NCBI RefSeq assembly: GCF_000235605.1
Contig: NC_016584.1
Location: 5,519,151-5,583,150 of the forward strand
Length of the DNA stretch: 64,000 nucleotides
Source: Desulfosporosinus orientis DSM 765
GTDB lineage: Bacteria; Bacillota; Desulfitobacteriia; Desulfitobacteriales; Desulfitobacteriaceae
Direction of reading: 5' to 3'
In this document: positions 27,980 to 37,320 of the stretch, piece by piece
Layout: the number at the start of each line of letters is the position of its first letter
Position numbering within the stretch: position 1 is the first letter of the stretch
Made by a program: the position numbers and the translations under genes
The notes under the pieces: generated by a model
The model's database searches: none
What the model was told of the DNA's origin: nothing
The model's input: the letters and a program-made list of their open reading frames with translations, nothing else

Positions 27980-28984
27980 TTATGAGCGTTTTAGTAATTT
28001 CTTAATGGTTTCACTGTGTTTTGCATAGACCTTTCGTCCCACCCGGGCTGCCATCGTCCGGTTGCGGTAAGCATAAAGGTACTTTCGCTCTGTACTGCCA
28101 AAACTCTTTTTAAACTTGGCAATACTGGGAATATTGGCCCCAACCATATCATAAAGCTCAATTCCCATGGCCTGGGCGCGTTTTAAATACTCCCACTGAA
28201 TGAGATTATTCGGTACCACTTTATTGTACTCTCGATCGGAAACCCCATCCAGGTAATAGCCCACATTCCGATCTCGAGGAAAAATCATTCCTGCTATTGT
28301 TTTTCCGTCATATTGAGCCGTCAGAACAATCAGATCTCCTTTAGGATAAAGGTTCTGCCAGAGAGCGGCAAAATATTCCCGTTTGAAAGGGGGCTCTTTA
28401 TCCTGACGACGGTAAACCCCGCAGGAGAGTTCGTAATAGGGTTCCAGCCACTCCTCCAAGGTCTGAGGTTCCACTACTTTGACTCCGGATTTCTCAGCTT
28501 TGCGAACGGCATTCCGGCAGCGGACTTCCAGGCCGGACCAAAGATCCGCCTCATCCTTGGGAATAGGCAAGTCCAAGGTCAGAAGTTCTTCAACAGTATA
28601 CCCCATTTTCTCCAGACCATCTTTTCCTGAGACATCCGTCAAACCGAGTTCCAGGTAATCGATATGTTTTTCAGATGCATACACCTCAAGGGCCGACAAG
28701 AATTCAGGCATTGGCACATCTCCTAAAGGACCGCTGTGAGGCGTCGCAGAACCGGAAAGAGGACTTCCTGCTAATTTCAACAGACTCATCTTCCGTTCTG
28801 CCAGGGGCAGCAAGCCTTTGAGGACTCCTGCTTCATCAAAGATCCCCAACCGCTCAACCTGCAGGCCAAAGCCTGCGGAGATGATATCCTGCCATTCCCA
28901 ACGGTGAAAGAGGGAGCCCAGTGGGATCGTCTTCTGGAAACTTTCCCAGACTTGCCGCTCTATTGATTTCAGTATTAGACCCAT
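27980..28984 (-). CDS. FemAB-like GNAT-fold transferase
   Basis: This soluble protein of 334 residues belongs to the FemAB/double-GNAT type (PEP-CTERM/XrtA-associated FemAB-like). Visible signatures are FHRWEWQDII near the N-terminus, LELGLTDV, and in the second half GMIFPRDRNVGYYLDGVSDREYNKVVPNNLIQWE (split over about 250-285) with GANIPSIAKFKKSFG near the end. Members use aminoacyl-tRNA or acyl-CoA to modify peptidoglycan or polysaccharide sugars. I chose the ATG at 28984 because AAGGAG lies 11 bases before it. Its place inside the glycan operon suggests aminoacylation of a sugar. That is inferred. Confidence 0.8.
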   Translation of the reverse strand: MGLILKSIERQVWESFQKTIPLGSLFHRWEWQDIISAGFGLQVERLGIFDEAGVLKGLLPLAERKMSLLKLAGSPLSGSATPHSGPLGDVPMPEFLSALEVYASEKHIDYLELGLTDVSGKDGLEKMGYTVEELLTLDLPIPKDEADLWSGLEVRCRNAVRKAEKSGVKVVEPQTLEEWLEPYYELSCGVYRRQDKEPPFKREYFAALWQNLYPKGDLIVLTAQYDGKTIAGMIFPRDRNVGYYLDGVSDREYNKVVPNNLIQWEYLKRAQAMGIELYDMVGANIPSIAKFKKSFGSTERKYLYAYRNRTMAARVGRKVYAKHSETIKKLLKRS

Positions 28985-29008
28985 GGATTTATACACTCCT
29001 TAACAAAC

Positions 29009-30334
29009 CTAGGCATTTCTTTCATTCCCTTGACTTAATAAGTGTACCATCATTCCCATACTTAGCCAAACAGCGGGATCTTCAAAAAAACGGGCTTCTG
29101 CTTGGGAACTGATGAAAACCGTCATAATCCATAAGAAATACCCGACACCTAAGCAATATCCTCTGAGTTTCTCTTGCTGACGGGCCAATTTGCGCAAACT
29201 ATGAAGTGCCCTCATAATAGCAAGCCAAACCCAGGCCAGAGCTGCCAGTCCCAATAAGCCTAATTCTGCGGCGATGGTCAAAATCGTTGTATGAGAAAGG
29301 GTGGCTCCTTCGGCATCAGGAATGACCGTTTTATATTGAATATATTGAGTCTCAAACATCTTCCGAAATCCGCCCAGGCCCACCCCCAAAAGGGGATGAT
29401 CTTTAAACATTGCCCAGGCGGCTTTCCATAGGTAGAGACGCTGGGCATCGAGAGCTCCCAAGCCTTCCCGAAAGGTCAGCAGCCTCTGCCAAATAGTGGG
29501 TCTCATGGCGACAATAACTGCCCCAATGAGTCCCAGAAAGCCAATGGGCTGAAGAATTGGTTTGCGGGGAATCAGAAAAACCATCAGAACCAAAATGATG
29601 GCCAGCGTCAGCATCCCGCTGCGAGATAAGGTAATGGCTAACCCTCCCATTAAGCACAGGAGGCAAGCTATGTACACCGCCCGCTTCCAAGCTTTCTCAG
29701 TGAAATATTGAATTAGCAAATTAGCGACGATAGCTAAGACCAGATAGCGGGCAAAAATATTCGGATCCACAAACGTGGCATTTACACGAGCGAGCATTCC
29801 TTCAGCCAAGTACCCCCGCCAGATAAAATTACGGGTTGCACCTTCATACAAAGCCAAAGGAACCAAGGCTATGCCAACCCAGTGGACCACCTGCATAGGT
29901 AAAAAATCATGCTTCTTCTCAGCCAAAAGGACTGTTCCTAAATAAAGCAGAAACAGGGTTAAAAGGCGAATGACTTCTAGGACTGTTTTTCCTCTGCCAA
30001 CGGAATAAATCAGGCTGAATCCGCCCACAGCTATGTAAATCATCAGCGCCCGGGTGAGATAGTGGTTCATTATGCCCCAAAGCCTGCAGCGTGTTTCCGG
30101 TTCTTTCCACAACCGGACTGCAGCCGCTGCGATAATACCAACTGTAAATATCCGGGCCAGGCTCCCCAACTGAGAGCCAAGCAAACCCTCTTGAGGCAGC
30201 CACTCAATGGAGATTTCCAAGGCAATCCCGCCTGCCAGGATGGAAATAAGAAGACTGGGCTTCTTTACGCCCAGGTAAGCTGTTGCACCAATACAAACAA
30301 GAAAAATAAGCCACTTTATAAGGGTGAGTTCCAT
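29009..30334 (-). CDS. O-antigen ligase/polymerase family membrane protein
   Basis: This integral membrane protein of 441 residues has 10-12 helices and a large outer loop with the Wzy_C signature HPLLGVGLGGFRKMF (about 325-340). Proteins of this family polymerise repeat units or ligate the finished glycan to an acceptor outside the membrane. It lies between a deacetylase and the FemAB-like gene in a tightly packed minus-strand operon. It is the first of two such proteins in the cluster; which is polymerase and which is ligase cannot be told from sequence. Confidence 0.85.
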   Translation of the reverse strand: MELTLIKWLIFLVCIGATAYLGVKKPSLLISILAGGIALEISIEWLPQEGLLGSQLGSLARIFTVGIIAAAAVRLWKEPETRCRLWGIMNHYLTRALMIYIAVGGFSLIYSVGRGKTVLEVIRLLTLFLLYLGTVLLAEKKHDFLPMQVVHWVGIALVPLALYEGATRNFIWRGYLAEGMLARVNATFVDPNIFARYLVLAIVANLLIQYFTEKAWKRAVYIACLLCLMGGLAITLSRSGMLTLAIILVLMVFLIPRKPILQPIGFLGLIGAVIVAMRPTIWQRLLTFREGLGALDAQRLYLWKAAWAMFKDHPLLGVGLGGFRKMFETQYIQYKTVIPDAEGATLSHTTILTIAAELGLLGLAALAWVWLAIMRALHSLRKLARQQEKLRGYCLGVGYFLWIMTVFISSQAEARFFEDPAVWLSMGMMVHLLSQGNERNA

Positions 30335-30336
30335 CG

Positions 30337-32031
30337 TTACCCCTCCCCTTCCACATCAAGTTCTATTAAAGCCTGAGCAGGAAAATCCACGTAACCGTCT
30401 CCTGCCGCATAAGACACTGAAGCCCTGCGGATCCTTTTGGGGTCCAGGTACAGACGAATCCGAACAGGCGGGATATCCTTGGACTTCCCCTCTGCCGGGG
30501 ATTCCTGGCCCTGGCTTACCTGCCTGCAGCGAATCTGCCAGTGAGATCCTTCTATGGTCAGTGCCGCCTCACATTGACGCCTTTCCTTAAACCAGCTAAG
30601 AACATCTCTGGGAATCGCTATCCAGGCACCGTCCTCATTTCCCTGGGCAATCAGGCGTTCGTAGACCTCCCCCCAAAAGCGCGGCGCCGTGAAGCTTTGA
30701 TTATGCCAGAGCAAGCTGACAACCCCTCCCAAGCGTTTAGCCCAGTCGAGAATGGGCTTAGCCCTAAGAAAAGCCTCTTTCCGGTTTAAGTCGAGATGCT
30801 CTTCCCCTAAAAGGGCGCCGTCCTGAATATGGAGAGGCAGCTCCCAAAGGTTACGGCAATTCAACGGATGGTAGGGCTGAAGGGTCCCTGCTCGAAAACC
30901 AACCACTTCATTAAAGCCAAAGGTTGAATCATATTCAAAACCGCCACTTTCTAAACTCTGAAAAGAATCCGGAGATTGAAAATAAAGCCAGTGCATCCGC
31001 ACTCCAATCTTTGCCTGCTCTGTTAGATTAGCTACCCTCAGGTATTCTTCCCTAGCTGACCGGCTGTCATGCCAGGCATCAATACCATGTACTCCGGCTT
31101 CCCAGCCGTCATCTTCCAAACCCTTGAGCAGCTCCTTGAAATTCACCACATCATAGAAGGACGCCCTGTTGGCCGGAGCCGGAGCCAAAGTCTGGACCTG
31201 AGTCCGGACCCTGTCTGAATCCTTTTGCAAAGCTTCCGGCAAAATTCCAGGTCTTTTGGGAAAAGGCATAAAGTAAAGACTTGAGCGCACGCCCAGCCGT
31301 TTTTCAAGTTTAAGCAGCTCCGGGAGTGCTCTCTTCCAGACATCGGAACCTAAGCCTGCCTTGGCAGCCCAGGTCCTGACCATTTCCCATAAGGTTCGGT
31401 AGAACTCTGAGGTCCGAACCTTGCCGGCTCGCCACCTCTTCCAATTTAAAACAGAACTCCTATAGAAATAGCCTAAGAAGGTTCGGGCAATGGGCATTTC
31501 CGTCAGGCTCAGGATATCTATATCATGAGTCAAGATCATAGCATAGGAATGTCCCCAAGGGATAGGAGGCAATTCCAGGTAATTTATGACTTCCCGGCGC
31601 AGCACCTCTCGGATTTCCTCAATCATCAAGTCCAGAGCAGGCTCATAGACCTGTTTTTCCGTATATTCCCGACCGCTCATAAGCAAACGGCCGGCTTCTT
31701 CTCCCAGCTTAAAGGAGAAGTTATGCAGGCGCAGACCCGAGGTTTCCCCTCTAACCGGTCCACAGACCAAGATCAAGGGTTTAATCTGACTTTGCCCGGC
31801 ATGGTTCGAGAAAAATGAACTTAAGGGTGTAAGGGAAATTCCATCTACTACTATAGCCTGGAAAGCGGCGAATATCTGATTATCTCCGCCGGTATCACCA
31901 ATACCATCCACAGCAAAAGGAACCCCTAAAAGACCGGCTATCTCACGATAAACCGGTTTTAGGGATTCTGAAACGTAAAACCCTACTTGTCTTGACATTG
32001 TATTCCCTTTAACAGTCTGTGCTTCTGCCAT
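30337..32031 (-). CDS. Polysaccharide deacetylase family protein with N-terminal extension
   Basis: This protein of about 564 residues has a DUF7033-like N-terminal part and a NodB-like deacetylase core. The metal motif reads LTHDIDIL (about 170), with GVHGIDAWHD near 320 and LLWHNQ near 435. The C-terminal tail is beta-rich. I chose the ATG at 32031 because AGAGG lies nine bases upstream; another good candidate is MSRQVGFY, also with AAAGG upstream. The upstream epimerase stop overlaps this region, so translation is probably coupled. It would deacetylate an amino sugar in the polymer. No signal peptide was seen, so cytoplasmic action on a lipid-linked intermediate is possible. Confidence 0.75.
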   Translation of the reverse strand: MAEAQTVKGNTMSRQVGFYVSESLKPVYREIAGLLGVPFAVDGIGDTGGDNQIFAAFQAIVVDGISLTPLSSFFSNHAGQSQIKPLILVCGPVRGETSGLRLHNFSFKLGEEAGRLLMSGREYTEKQVYEPALDLMIEEIREVLRREVINYLELPPIPWGHSYAMILTHDIDILSLTEMPIARTFLGYFYRSSVLNWKRWRAGKVRTSEFYRTLWEMVRTWAAKAGLGSDVWKRALPELLKLEKRLGVRSSLYFMPFPKRPGILPEALQKDSDRVRTQVQTLAPAPANRASFYDVVNFKELLKGLEDDGWEAGVHGIDAWHDSRSAREEYLRVANLTEQAKIGVRMHWLYFQSPDSFQSLESGGFEYDSTFGFNEVVGFRAGTLQPYHPLNCRNLWELPLHIQDGALLGEEHLDLNRKEAFLRAKPILDWAKRLGGVVSLLWHNQSFTAPRFWGEVYERLIAQGNEDGAWIAIPRDVLSWFKERRQCEAALTIEGSHWQIRCRQVSQGQESPAEGKSKDIPPVRIRLYLDPKRIRRASVSYAAGDGYVDFPAQALIELDVEGEG

Positions 32032-32036
32032 GAAGC

Positions 32037-33098
32037 TCAACCTCTTTTCTCCATATGAGCCACAATTTCTTCACTGGCTCGTCCGTTTCCATAGAGATTA
32101 TCTTGATAGGGCGGCAATGATTTGCCGCGATAGCACCTGACCGCTGAGATAATCTCCTCCATCTTGGCACCGGCAAGAGTGTTCCAGCCGGTTTGAACCG
32201 TTTCTACCCATTCCGTTTCATCCCTTAATGTCACACAGGGCACCTGCCAAAGATAAGCTTCTTTCTGTACCCCCCCTGAGTCGGTGAGAATCAGTTCGGC
32301 CTCTTTTTCTAAGAGGATCATCTCCAGATAGCCTACAGGTTCAATCACTTCCACATTATCCGGTATAGTTAAGTGATAATCTTGGAGAAGTTTCTTAGTT
32401 CGGGGATGGAGGGGGAGCACAATCTTGCCCTCTATTTGAGCAAAGGCCTTAAGAATCCCCTCAAGGCGCTGGGGGTTGTCTGTATTTTCTGCTCTGTGAA
32501 CTGTGGCAAGGAGATAGGATTTTTGCAGATATTTAGGAGCAGAGGGCTGACGATCTTCTGCTCTGCGGGCATGGTAGAAAAGGGCATCAGCCATAACATC
32601 CCCGGTCCGAACTACCCCGCGGGTCAATCCCTCTAAACTAAGATTTTTAACAGCTTGATCCGAAGGGCAGAATAAGAGTTCAGAAACATGGTCCGTCAAT
32701 ACACGATTGACCTCTTCAGGCATTTGCCGGTTATAGCTGCGCAGACCTGCCTCAACATGGGCAATGGGAATGTGAAGTTTAGCTGCTGCCAAGGCTCCTG
32801 CTAAGGTAGAATTGGTGTCCCCATAAACAAGAACCCAATCCGGTTTTTCCTTAAGGAGTATCTCTTCTACCCCCTTCAGCATTTCCCCCGTTTGCGCACC
32901 ATGCTGCTTGGAACCGACTCCTAAGAAATAATGGGGCTTAGGGATACCCAACTCTTCGAAAAACACGTCGGACATCTGATAATCATAATGCTGTCCGGTG
33001 TGAACTAATAACTCCTCGTGGCTTTTCCTCAGCTCTTCGGAAAGGGGTGCGGCTTTAATAAATTGGGGCCTGGCTCCCAGAACCGTTATTATTTTCAT
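32037..33098 (-). CDS. wecB: Non-hydrolysing UDP-N-acetylglucosamine 2-epimerase (WecB/WbpI type)
   Basis: This GT-B-like epimerase of 353 residues inverts C2 of a UDP-GlcNAc-type sugar. It starts MKIITVLGARPQFIKAAPL and has HTGQHYDYQMSDVFF, VYGDTNSTLAG, HVEAGLRSYNRQMPEEVNR and LTDSGGVQKEA. The HTGQHYD...SDVFF and SKQHGAQTG segments are more like WbpI/Cap5P-type epimerases than E. coli WecB. Because WbpA-B-D-E homologs lie 6-10 kb upstream in the same cluster, its substrate may be UDP-GlcNAc3NAcA (giving UDP-ManNAc3NAcA). UDP-GlcNAc is the alternative. Confidence 0.9.
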   Translation of the reverse strand: MKIITVLGARPQFIKAAPLSEELRKSHEELLVHTGQHYDYQMSDVFFEELGIPKPHYFLGVGSKQHGAQTGEMLKGVEEILLKEKPDWVLVYGDTNSTLAGALAAAKLHIPIAHVEAGLRSYNRQMPEEVNRVLTDHVSELLFCPSDQAVKNLSLEGLTRGVVRTGDVMADALFYHARRAEDRQPSAPKYLQKSYLLATVHRAENTDNPQRLEGILKAFAQIEGKIVLPLHPRTKKLLQDYHLTIPDNVEVIEPVGYLEMILLEKEAELILTDSGGVQKEAYLWQVPCVTLRDETEWVETVQTGWNTLAGAKMEEIISAVRCYRGKSLPPYQDNLYGNGRASEEIVAHMEKRG

Positions 33099-33539
33099 GC
33101 TGTTTGCTCCTCATCGAAAAATTCACATCTATTTTCAAATTTTGCTTCATAATTCCCCTAAAACCAAAGACCCGAAAGGCAGGGCAGATTCGTCCACAGG
33201 AGCGAACCCATTGCATGGAGAGGCGATAAAGCCCACAAGCGGTTGCGGGGATTGCGAAGCCATGGTTAACATCAGGTACTACCCAGAGGTTTGGCACGAA
33301 AGTGTCCAGTGGACATTTTCGCCGAAGCGGCTATCTCCAAAGAATACTTACCCGCTGAAGGAAGCTCCCGCAGCTGCGAGTGGGCGAGCCTCGGAATGCT
33401 GCGGCGAGCGGATGTGGCGAAACTGCCCGACCCGGACACGGCCCTTTTCATCACCTGATTGTACTGAGACAGTGGCATGGGGGTCTAATTTAAAAATCCG
33501 TAGACCCGAAAGGCGGCTTCTCGCATTGGAAATGAACAT
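33099..33539. other. Intergenic region made of a dispersed repeat
   Basis: The 441-base gap interrupts the glycan operon and is filled by the dispersed repeat at 33169-33440 plus a second short match to its end (AGACCCGAAAGGC at about 33502). Open frames cross it on both strands but have no start site or homology that I can support. Confidence 0.6.
33169..33440 (+). repeat. Dispersed repeat copy 1, carrying an inserted palindrome
   Basis: From GACCCGAAAGGCAGGGCAG to CTGCCCGACCCG it matches 47621-47829 in inverted orientation at high identity. The match includes the stretches CCCATTGCATGGAGAGG, AGCCATGGTTAACA and GAGCCTCGGAATGCTGCGG. This copy has about 68 extra bases (about 33297-33362) that begin with a small palindrome, CGAAAGTGTCCA/TGGACATTTTCG. 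The ends look like inverted repeats of each other (CCCGAAAGGCAGGGCAG versus CTGCCCGACCCG). Confidence 0.8.
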
Positions 33540-34970
33540 TCAGCTCCGGGATCTTAGCCGGCTTGTAAGCTGGCGAAGAATATACCCTCCAATTCGCTGA
33601 AAGTCATTATCCAGTCCAATGAGGATGATTAAGTATACCGCCCCCGCCAGGGACGCTGAAATCAAGGGGTGCAGACCGCGAAACAAGTGAGCAATCAGGC
33701 CCATGATAAATGAGGCCAAAATAATGACCGGAAGCTGACGCCAGACCTGAACCTTATAGACATAACGCCGCACCACCCAATAAAATGCTATAAACACATA
33801 TAACTCTGTGATCAAAGTTGCAACACTCGCTCCATAAATTCCATAGCGAGGAATCGCATATAAATTGATACCTATATTTAAAAGAGCGGCACCTCCCTGA
33901 ATCTTGGCACGGGTCCACTGCCGGTCTGTGGTTGTCAATACATCTCCTAAGGAAAAGCTTAAACACTCAAAGGCAAAAAACCAGCTCAAAAGCATTAAAA
34001 TCGGAATGGAAGCCGGAAAACGCCCGTTATAAAGCCAGGTCAAAAGGGGATCTGCCAAAACAAAAATCAAGACACTCCCGGGAATTCCCACCGCACTCAG
34101 AACTTTGAAAATTTTTTCAATGGTTCCCCGGTGTTTCTCCTTACTTTCTACTCCCAGCTGAAATAAAATCGGATAAATAACACTTGTCAGTATCCCAGGG
34201 ATAAATAAAAGCACGGCGATTAAACGATAAGCTGCCGAATACACCCCTACCTCAATTGGGGGCTTCATTAAAGAAAGCATGAACATGTCAATTTGAAAAT
34301 AGACAAACAAAAAGATAACGGCCATTCCATAGGGCAGCCCTTGCCTGAGCATCCCCAGCAAACGGGAAAGATCAAACTCCAAACGCAGCTGGCGGCGCAA
34401 GTGGGCATAGAGGCTTAAGGATATAAGAACTGCCGTTACAAGCTGGGCAGCCGTAATCATGACCACCGTACCTTGAGTCAGTACCACTAAAATAGTTAGT
34501 GCTCCAATTAAAAACGTCGACAAAAACTGATATATGGCAGCAACATACATTTGCTGTTTAGCCTGAAAATAATTATAAACGCTTGCATCCAGGGCATTCA
34601 GGGCGCTGGCCAGCCCTAAAACCATGACCATACTCCGGATTGACTGATTATAGCCTGCCGGAAACATTAGCCCCAGCATAAGCAAATACAAGGCTAGAGA
34701 AGTAAGCACTTTAAACAAAAGAGTATTTCCCAGAAAGAGGGGCAGAACTTTTTCATCCCGGGAGCCTTCTTGAACCATATAGTTGCTCAAACCGAAATCC
34801 GCAAAAAGAATAAATGTGCTGACAAAGGCCAAGGCAGAGCTATATTCTCCATATATTTCAGGTCCCAGGTAACGTGTAACCGCTATTCCCACCACAGCTG
34901 TAATGACTTTGGAAAGCACGCTGGCTACACTTAAGGCAGCTGCATTCTTAAGGACTAAACGAAGTTCCAC
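33540..34970 (-). CDS. Wzx-type flippase (polysaccharide transporter of the MOP superfamily)
   Basis: This integral membrane protein of 476 residues has 12-14 hydrophobic helices and the MOP/PST layout. It would flip the lipid-linked repeat unit to the outer face. The N-terminus carries the typical SVLSKVITAVVGIAVTRYLGPEIYGEYS pattern (split over about 16-45). The middle has NALDASVYNYFQAKQ. It is the only Wzx candidate in the cluster, and it lies between a dispersed repeat and a GT4 gene. Confidence 0.88.
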   Translation of the reverse strand: MELRLVLKNAAALSVASVLSKVITAVVGIAVTRYLGPEIYGEYSSALAFVSTFILFADFGLSNYMVQEGSRDEKVLPLFLGNTLLFKVLTSLALYLLMLGLMFPAGYNQSIRSMVMVLGLASALNALDASVYNYFQAKQQMYVAAIYQFLSTFLIGALTILVVLTQGTVVMITAAQLVTAVLISLSLYAHLRRQLRLEFDLSRLLGMLRQGLPYGMAVIFLFVYFQIDMFMLSLMKPPIEVGVYSAAYRLIAVLLFIPGILTSVIYPILFQLGVESKEKHRGTIEKIFKVLSAVGIPGSVLIFVLADPLLTWLYNGRFPASIPILMLLSWFFAFECLSFSLGDVLTTTDRQWTRAKIQGGAALLNIGINLYAIPRYGIYGASVATLITELYVFIAFYWVVRRYVYKVQVWRQLPVIILASFIMGLIAHLFRGLHPLISASLAGAVYLIILIGLDNDFQRIGGYILRQLTSRLRSRS

Positions 34971-34984
34971 TGGGGTTCTCCCTT

Positions 34985-36187
34985 CTATTGAGCAATAATC
35001 TCCTCATAAACCTCAAGAGTTTTCTGAGCATTATAATTCCAGGTAAATTGACGGTTCACCAAGTCTCTTCCTCTTATCCCCATAGCTGATGCCTGCTCTT
35101 TGTTCTTAAGCAAATCCAGAATGGCCTCAGTCAGGGCCAAAGGATCTTTAGGCGTAACAGCAATGCCGACTTGGATTTGAGTGAGAATCTCTGAAATCCC
35201 TTCACCAACAGTACCTATAATAGGTTTGCCATGAGCCATAGCTTCTAAATAGACAACTCCGAAAGCTTCATTCCAACTTGGCAAAACAAAAATTTCACAC
35301 TCAGCCATTTCCTGCATTGCTTCAGGATGGGGCAAACTTCCCAGAAAAACCACATGATATTCCAACCCCAATTCCCGGCACAGTCCTTCCAGCTTAGCCC
35401 GTTCAGACCCATCCCCCACAACCCGGTATTCCAGGTCGGGAAATTCTCGGATCAGAGCCGGAAGAGCTTTCAAAACAATCTCATGACCTTTATCCGGCCG
35501 TAAAAATCCCACTGAGAGCAGGCGGCGCCGGGAGGGCTTTGCGCCAGCATCTTTTACAGAAGGATTTGACGGTTGGACAACCTTAGGGAAATCCACGCCG
35601 TTATAAATAATTCTATATTTCTCAAGACGGTCAGCCCAAGTTTCCAGACCATACCGGTTCTTGAGTTTTTCGCTAACCAGGATCACTCCTGCAGCATCCT
35701 TAAGGGTCATTTTAACACTTTCAGCACAGGTTTTACTGCGCTGCAAGGTATAGGCAAAATCTTGGCCATGAATTGTCACTACCACAGGAATATGATACTT
35801 GCGTCCGAATCTCAATGCAGCCGCTCCGTCAGGATGGGCAACATGAGCGTGGATGACATCCACCCCTCGGGATATTTGTTCACTAAAAACTTGTTCAATT
35901 CCCCAAGCATAGGTTTGGGGATAATATTCAAAAAACAGGGATCCTGGCAACTCTAAGACCCGAGGATGGTAGACAGGAAACCCATCGGGCTGTTCATGGA
36001 AGGGTACGGTTGGGTAGCCGCCCCACTTGCCCCGGCCGGCCATAAAACCGGGCACCCATGGTACCGGTGCAACTACGGTCACTTCTGCTCCCAGCTGCTG
36101 CAGGGCTTGAGCCTGCTGCCGGACAAAAATTCCGCCTAACGGGCTGACTGCATTGGGGTACATATGAGAAAGTATCAAAACTCGCAT
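34985..36187 (-). CDS. Family 4 glycosyltransferase
   Basis: This GT-B retaining glycosyltransferase of 400 residues starts MRVLILSHMYPNAVSPLGG with a glycine-rich acceptor loop. The donor site shows RPDKGHE, VVGDGSER and the EX7E motif EAFGVVYLE (about 305-315). Overall it is closest to WlbH/PimB-like GT4 enzymes. The linkage is not predictable. It is two bases from the next GT4 gene, so the pair is co-translated. Confidence 0.9.
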   Translation of the reverse strand: MRVLILSHMYPNAVSPLGGIFVRQQAQALQQLGAEVTVVAPVPWVPGFMAGRGKWGGYPTVPFHEQPDGFPVYHPRVLELPGSLFFEYYPQTYAWGIEQVFSEQISRGVDVIHAHVAHPDGAAALRFGRKYHIPVVVTIHGQDFAYTLQRSKTCAESVKMTLKDAAGVILVSEKLKNRYGLETWADRLEKYRIIYNGVDFPKVVQPSNPSVKDAGAKPSRRRLLSVGFLRPDKGHEIVLKALPALIREFPDLEYRVVGDGSERAKLEGLCRELGLEYHVVFLGSLPHPEAMQEMAECEIFVLPSWNEAFGVVYLEAMAHGKPIIGTVGEGISEILTQIQVGIAVTPKDPLALTEAILDLLKNKEQASAMGIRGRDLVNRQFTWNYNAQKTLEVYEEIIAQ

Positions 36188-36189
36188 TC

Positions 36190-37320
36190 TTACCGATCCT
36201 TCTTTGTTAGGATTCGCTCATAAAGCGACAAAAGTTTGTTTTGTTCTTTTTCCCAAGTATACTCTCGATGAAAAGCCTCCCAGCCATTATGTCCGTATTT
36301 TAACCCTTTATTGGGGTCCTCTAATAATGAACATACTGCACGGGCAAGACTTTCCGGATCTCCCGGTTCGGTCAGCAAGCCGCATTGATTTTGCTGCACA
36401 ATCTCTTCAATATAGCCAAAGCGCGAGCCAACGACAGGAAGTCCTGCCGCCATGTATTCTAAAAGTTTCACAGGAATGGCCTTTTGATAATTCAAGGTTG
36501 GCAGTAATGGCACCAGGGCGATAGAACTCCCAGCTAAAATACTGGGTACCTGCTCATAAGGAACTTTCCCCCTTAAGTGTACATTGCCCTGTTCCAGCCA
36601 GGGTTTCAGGTCAGCAAACTCCGGACCTAAATCTCCTGTTTCTGCAGGACCGACAAGTTCACAAATGGCCTCCGGATATCGCTGCCTGACTAAGGGCATG
36701 GCGCGAAGAATTACTTCCAGGCCCCGTTCCCGATTAATTCCTCCTAAATAGAGAATCACAGGTGGTTTTAGACTATCCGGACGGGGAAACTCAAATTGAC
36801 GTTTAAGGGGATAATTGTGGAGGATCTCCCCTTCAGAATTTTTCCGTTTAAATAGTTCAGCCATATGACTGTTCACGGTAATAATCCCGGCAAAGGATTG
36901 AGCCGACCATTTCTCGAAACGATCCACCGTTTTTGCTACGATTTTGCGCAAAGGCTTGGGCAGCCAATAACGGGTAAGCAAACTATCCCCATAGTATTCG
37001 TGGACATCATAGACAACGGGTTTGTGATGCCTGCGGCTTAGCAATAACCCCACGGGCAGCAAATCCGGGTCATGAAAGTGATAAATATCGGCATTTTCCT
37101 GAAGGGCTTCCTTATAGATGGCTTTCAGACGCCAAATTCGATCCAGGCGAGAGGAAAGAGGATCCACAGCCCGAATTCTAATGCCTTGCTTTTCTTCCGA
37201 TTGCTGATGTGGTGCTACTATAACCACTTCATAACCGGCTTCGGCAAGACTATTGGCCTCTTTATGAAAAATGCGCTCATCAAAGGGCGAATGTGCAGTG
37301 GTTAAGATACAGGCTTTCAA
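36190..37320 (-). CDS. Family 4 glycosyltransferase
   Basis: This is a second GT-B fold glycosyltransferase, 376 residues long. It starts MKACILTTAHSPFDERIFHKEA, with HFHDPDLL and YDVHEYYGD in the acceptor half. The donor half has LGGINRERGLE and EYMAAGLPVVGSRFGYIEEIV. The pattern resembles WbpH/TuaC-like GT4 enzymes of capsule clusters. Its start overlaps the stop of the upstream polymerase by four bases. Confidence 0.9.
   Translation of the reverse strand: MKACILTTAHSPFDERIFHKEANSLAEAGYEVVIVAPHQQSEEKQGIRIRAVDPLSSRLDRIWRLKAIYKEALQENADIYHFHDPDLLPVGLLLSRRHHKPVVYDVHEYYGDSLLTRYWLPKPLRKIVAKTVDRFEKWSAQSFAGIITVNSHMAELFKRKNSEGEILHNYPLKRQFEFPRPDSLKPPVILYLGGINRERGLEVILRAMPLVRQRYPEAICELVGPAETGDLGPEFADLKPWLEQGNVHLRGKVPYEQVPSILAGSSIALVPLLPTLNYQKAIPVKLLEYMAAGLPVVGSRFGYIEEIVQQNQCGLLTEPGDPESLARAVCSLLEDPNKGLKYGHNGWEAFHREYTWEKEQNKLLSLYERILTKKDR

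Noticed and set aside
33097-33600. Plus-strand open frame of 167 codons
   Set aside because: It lies on top of the dispersed repeat, lacks a ribosome site and homology, and its composition is that of the repeat. It is not a gene.
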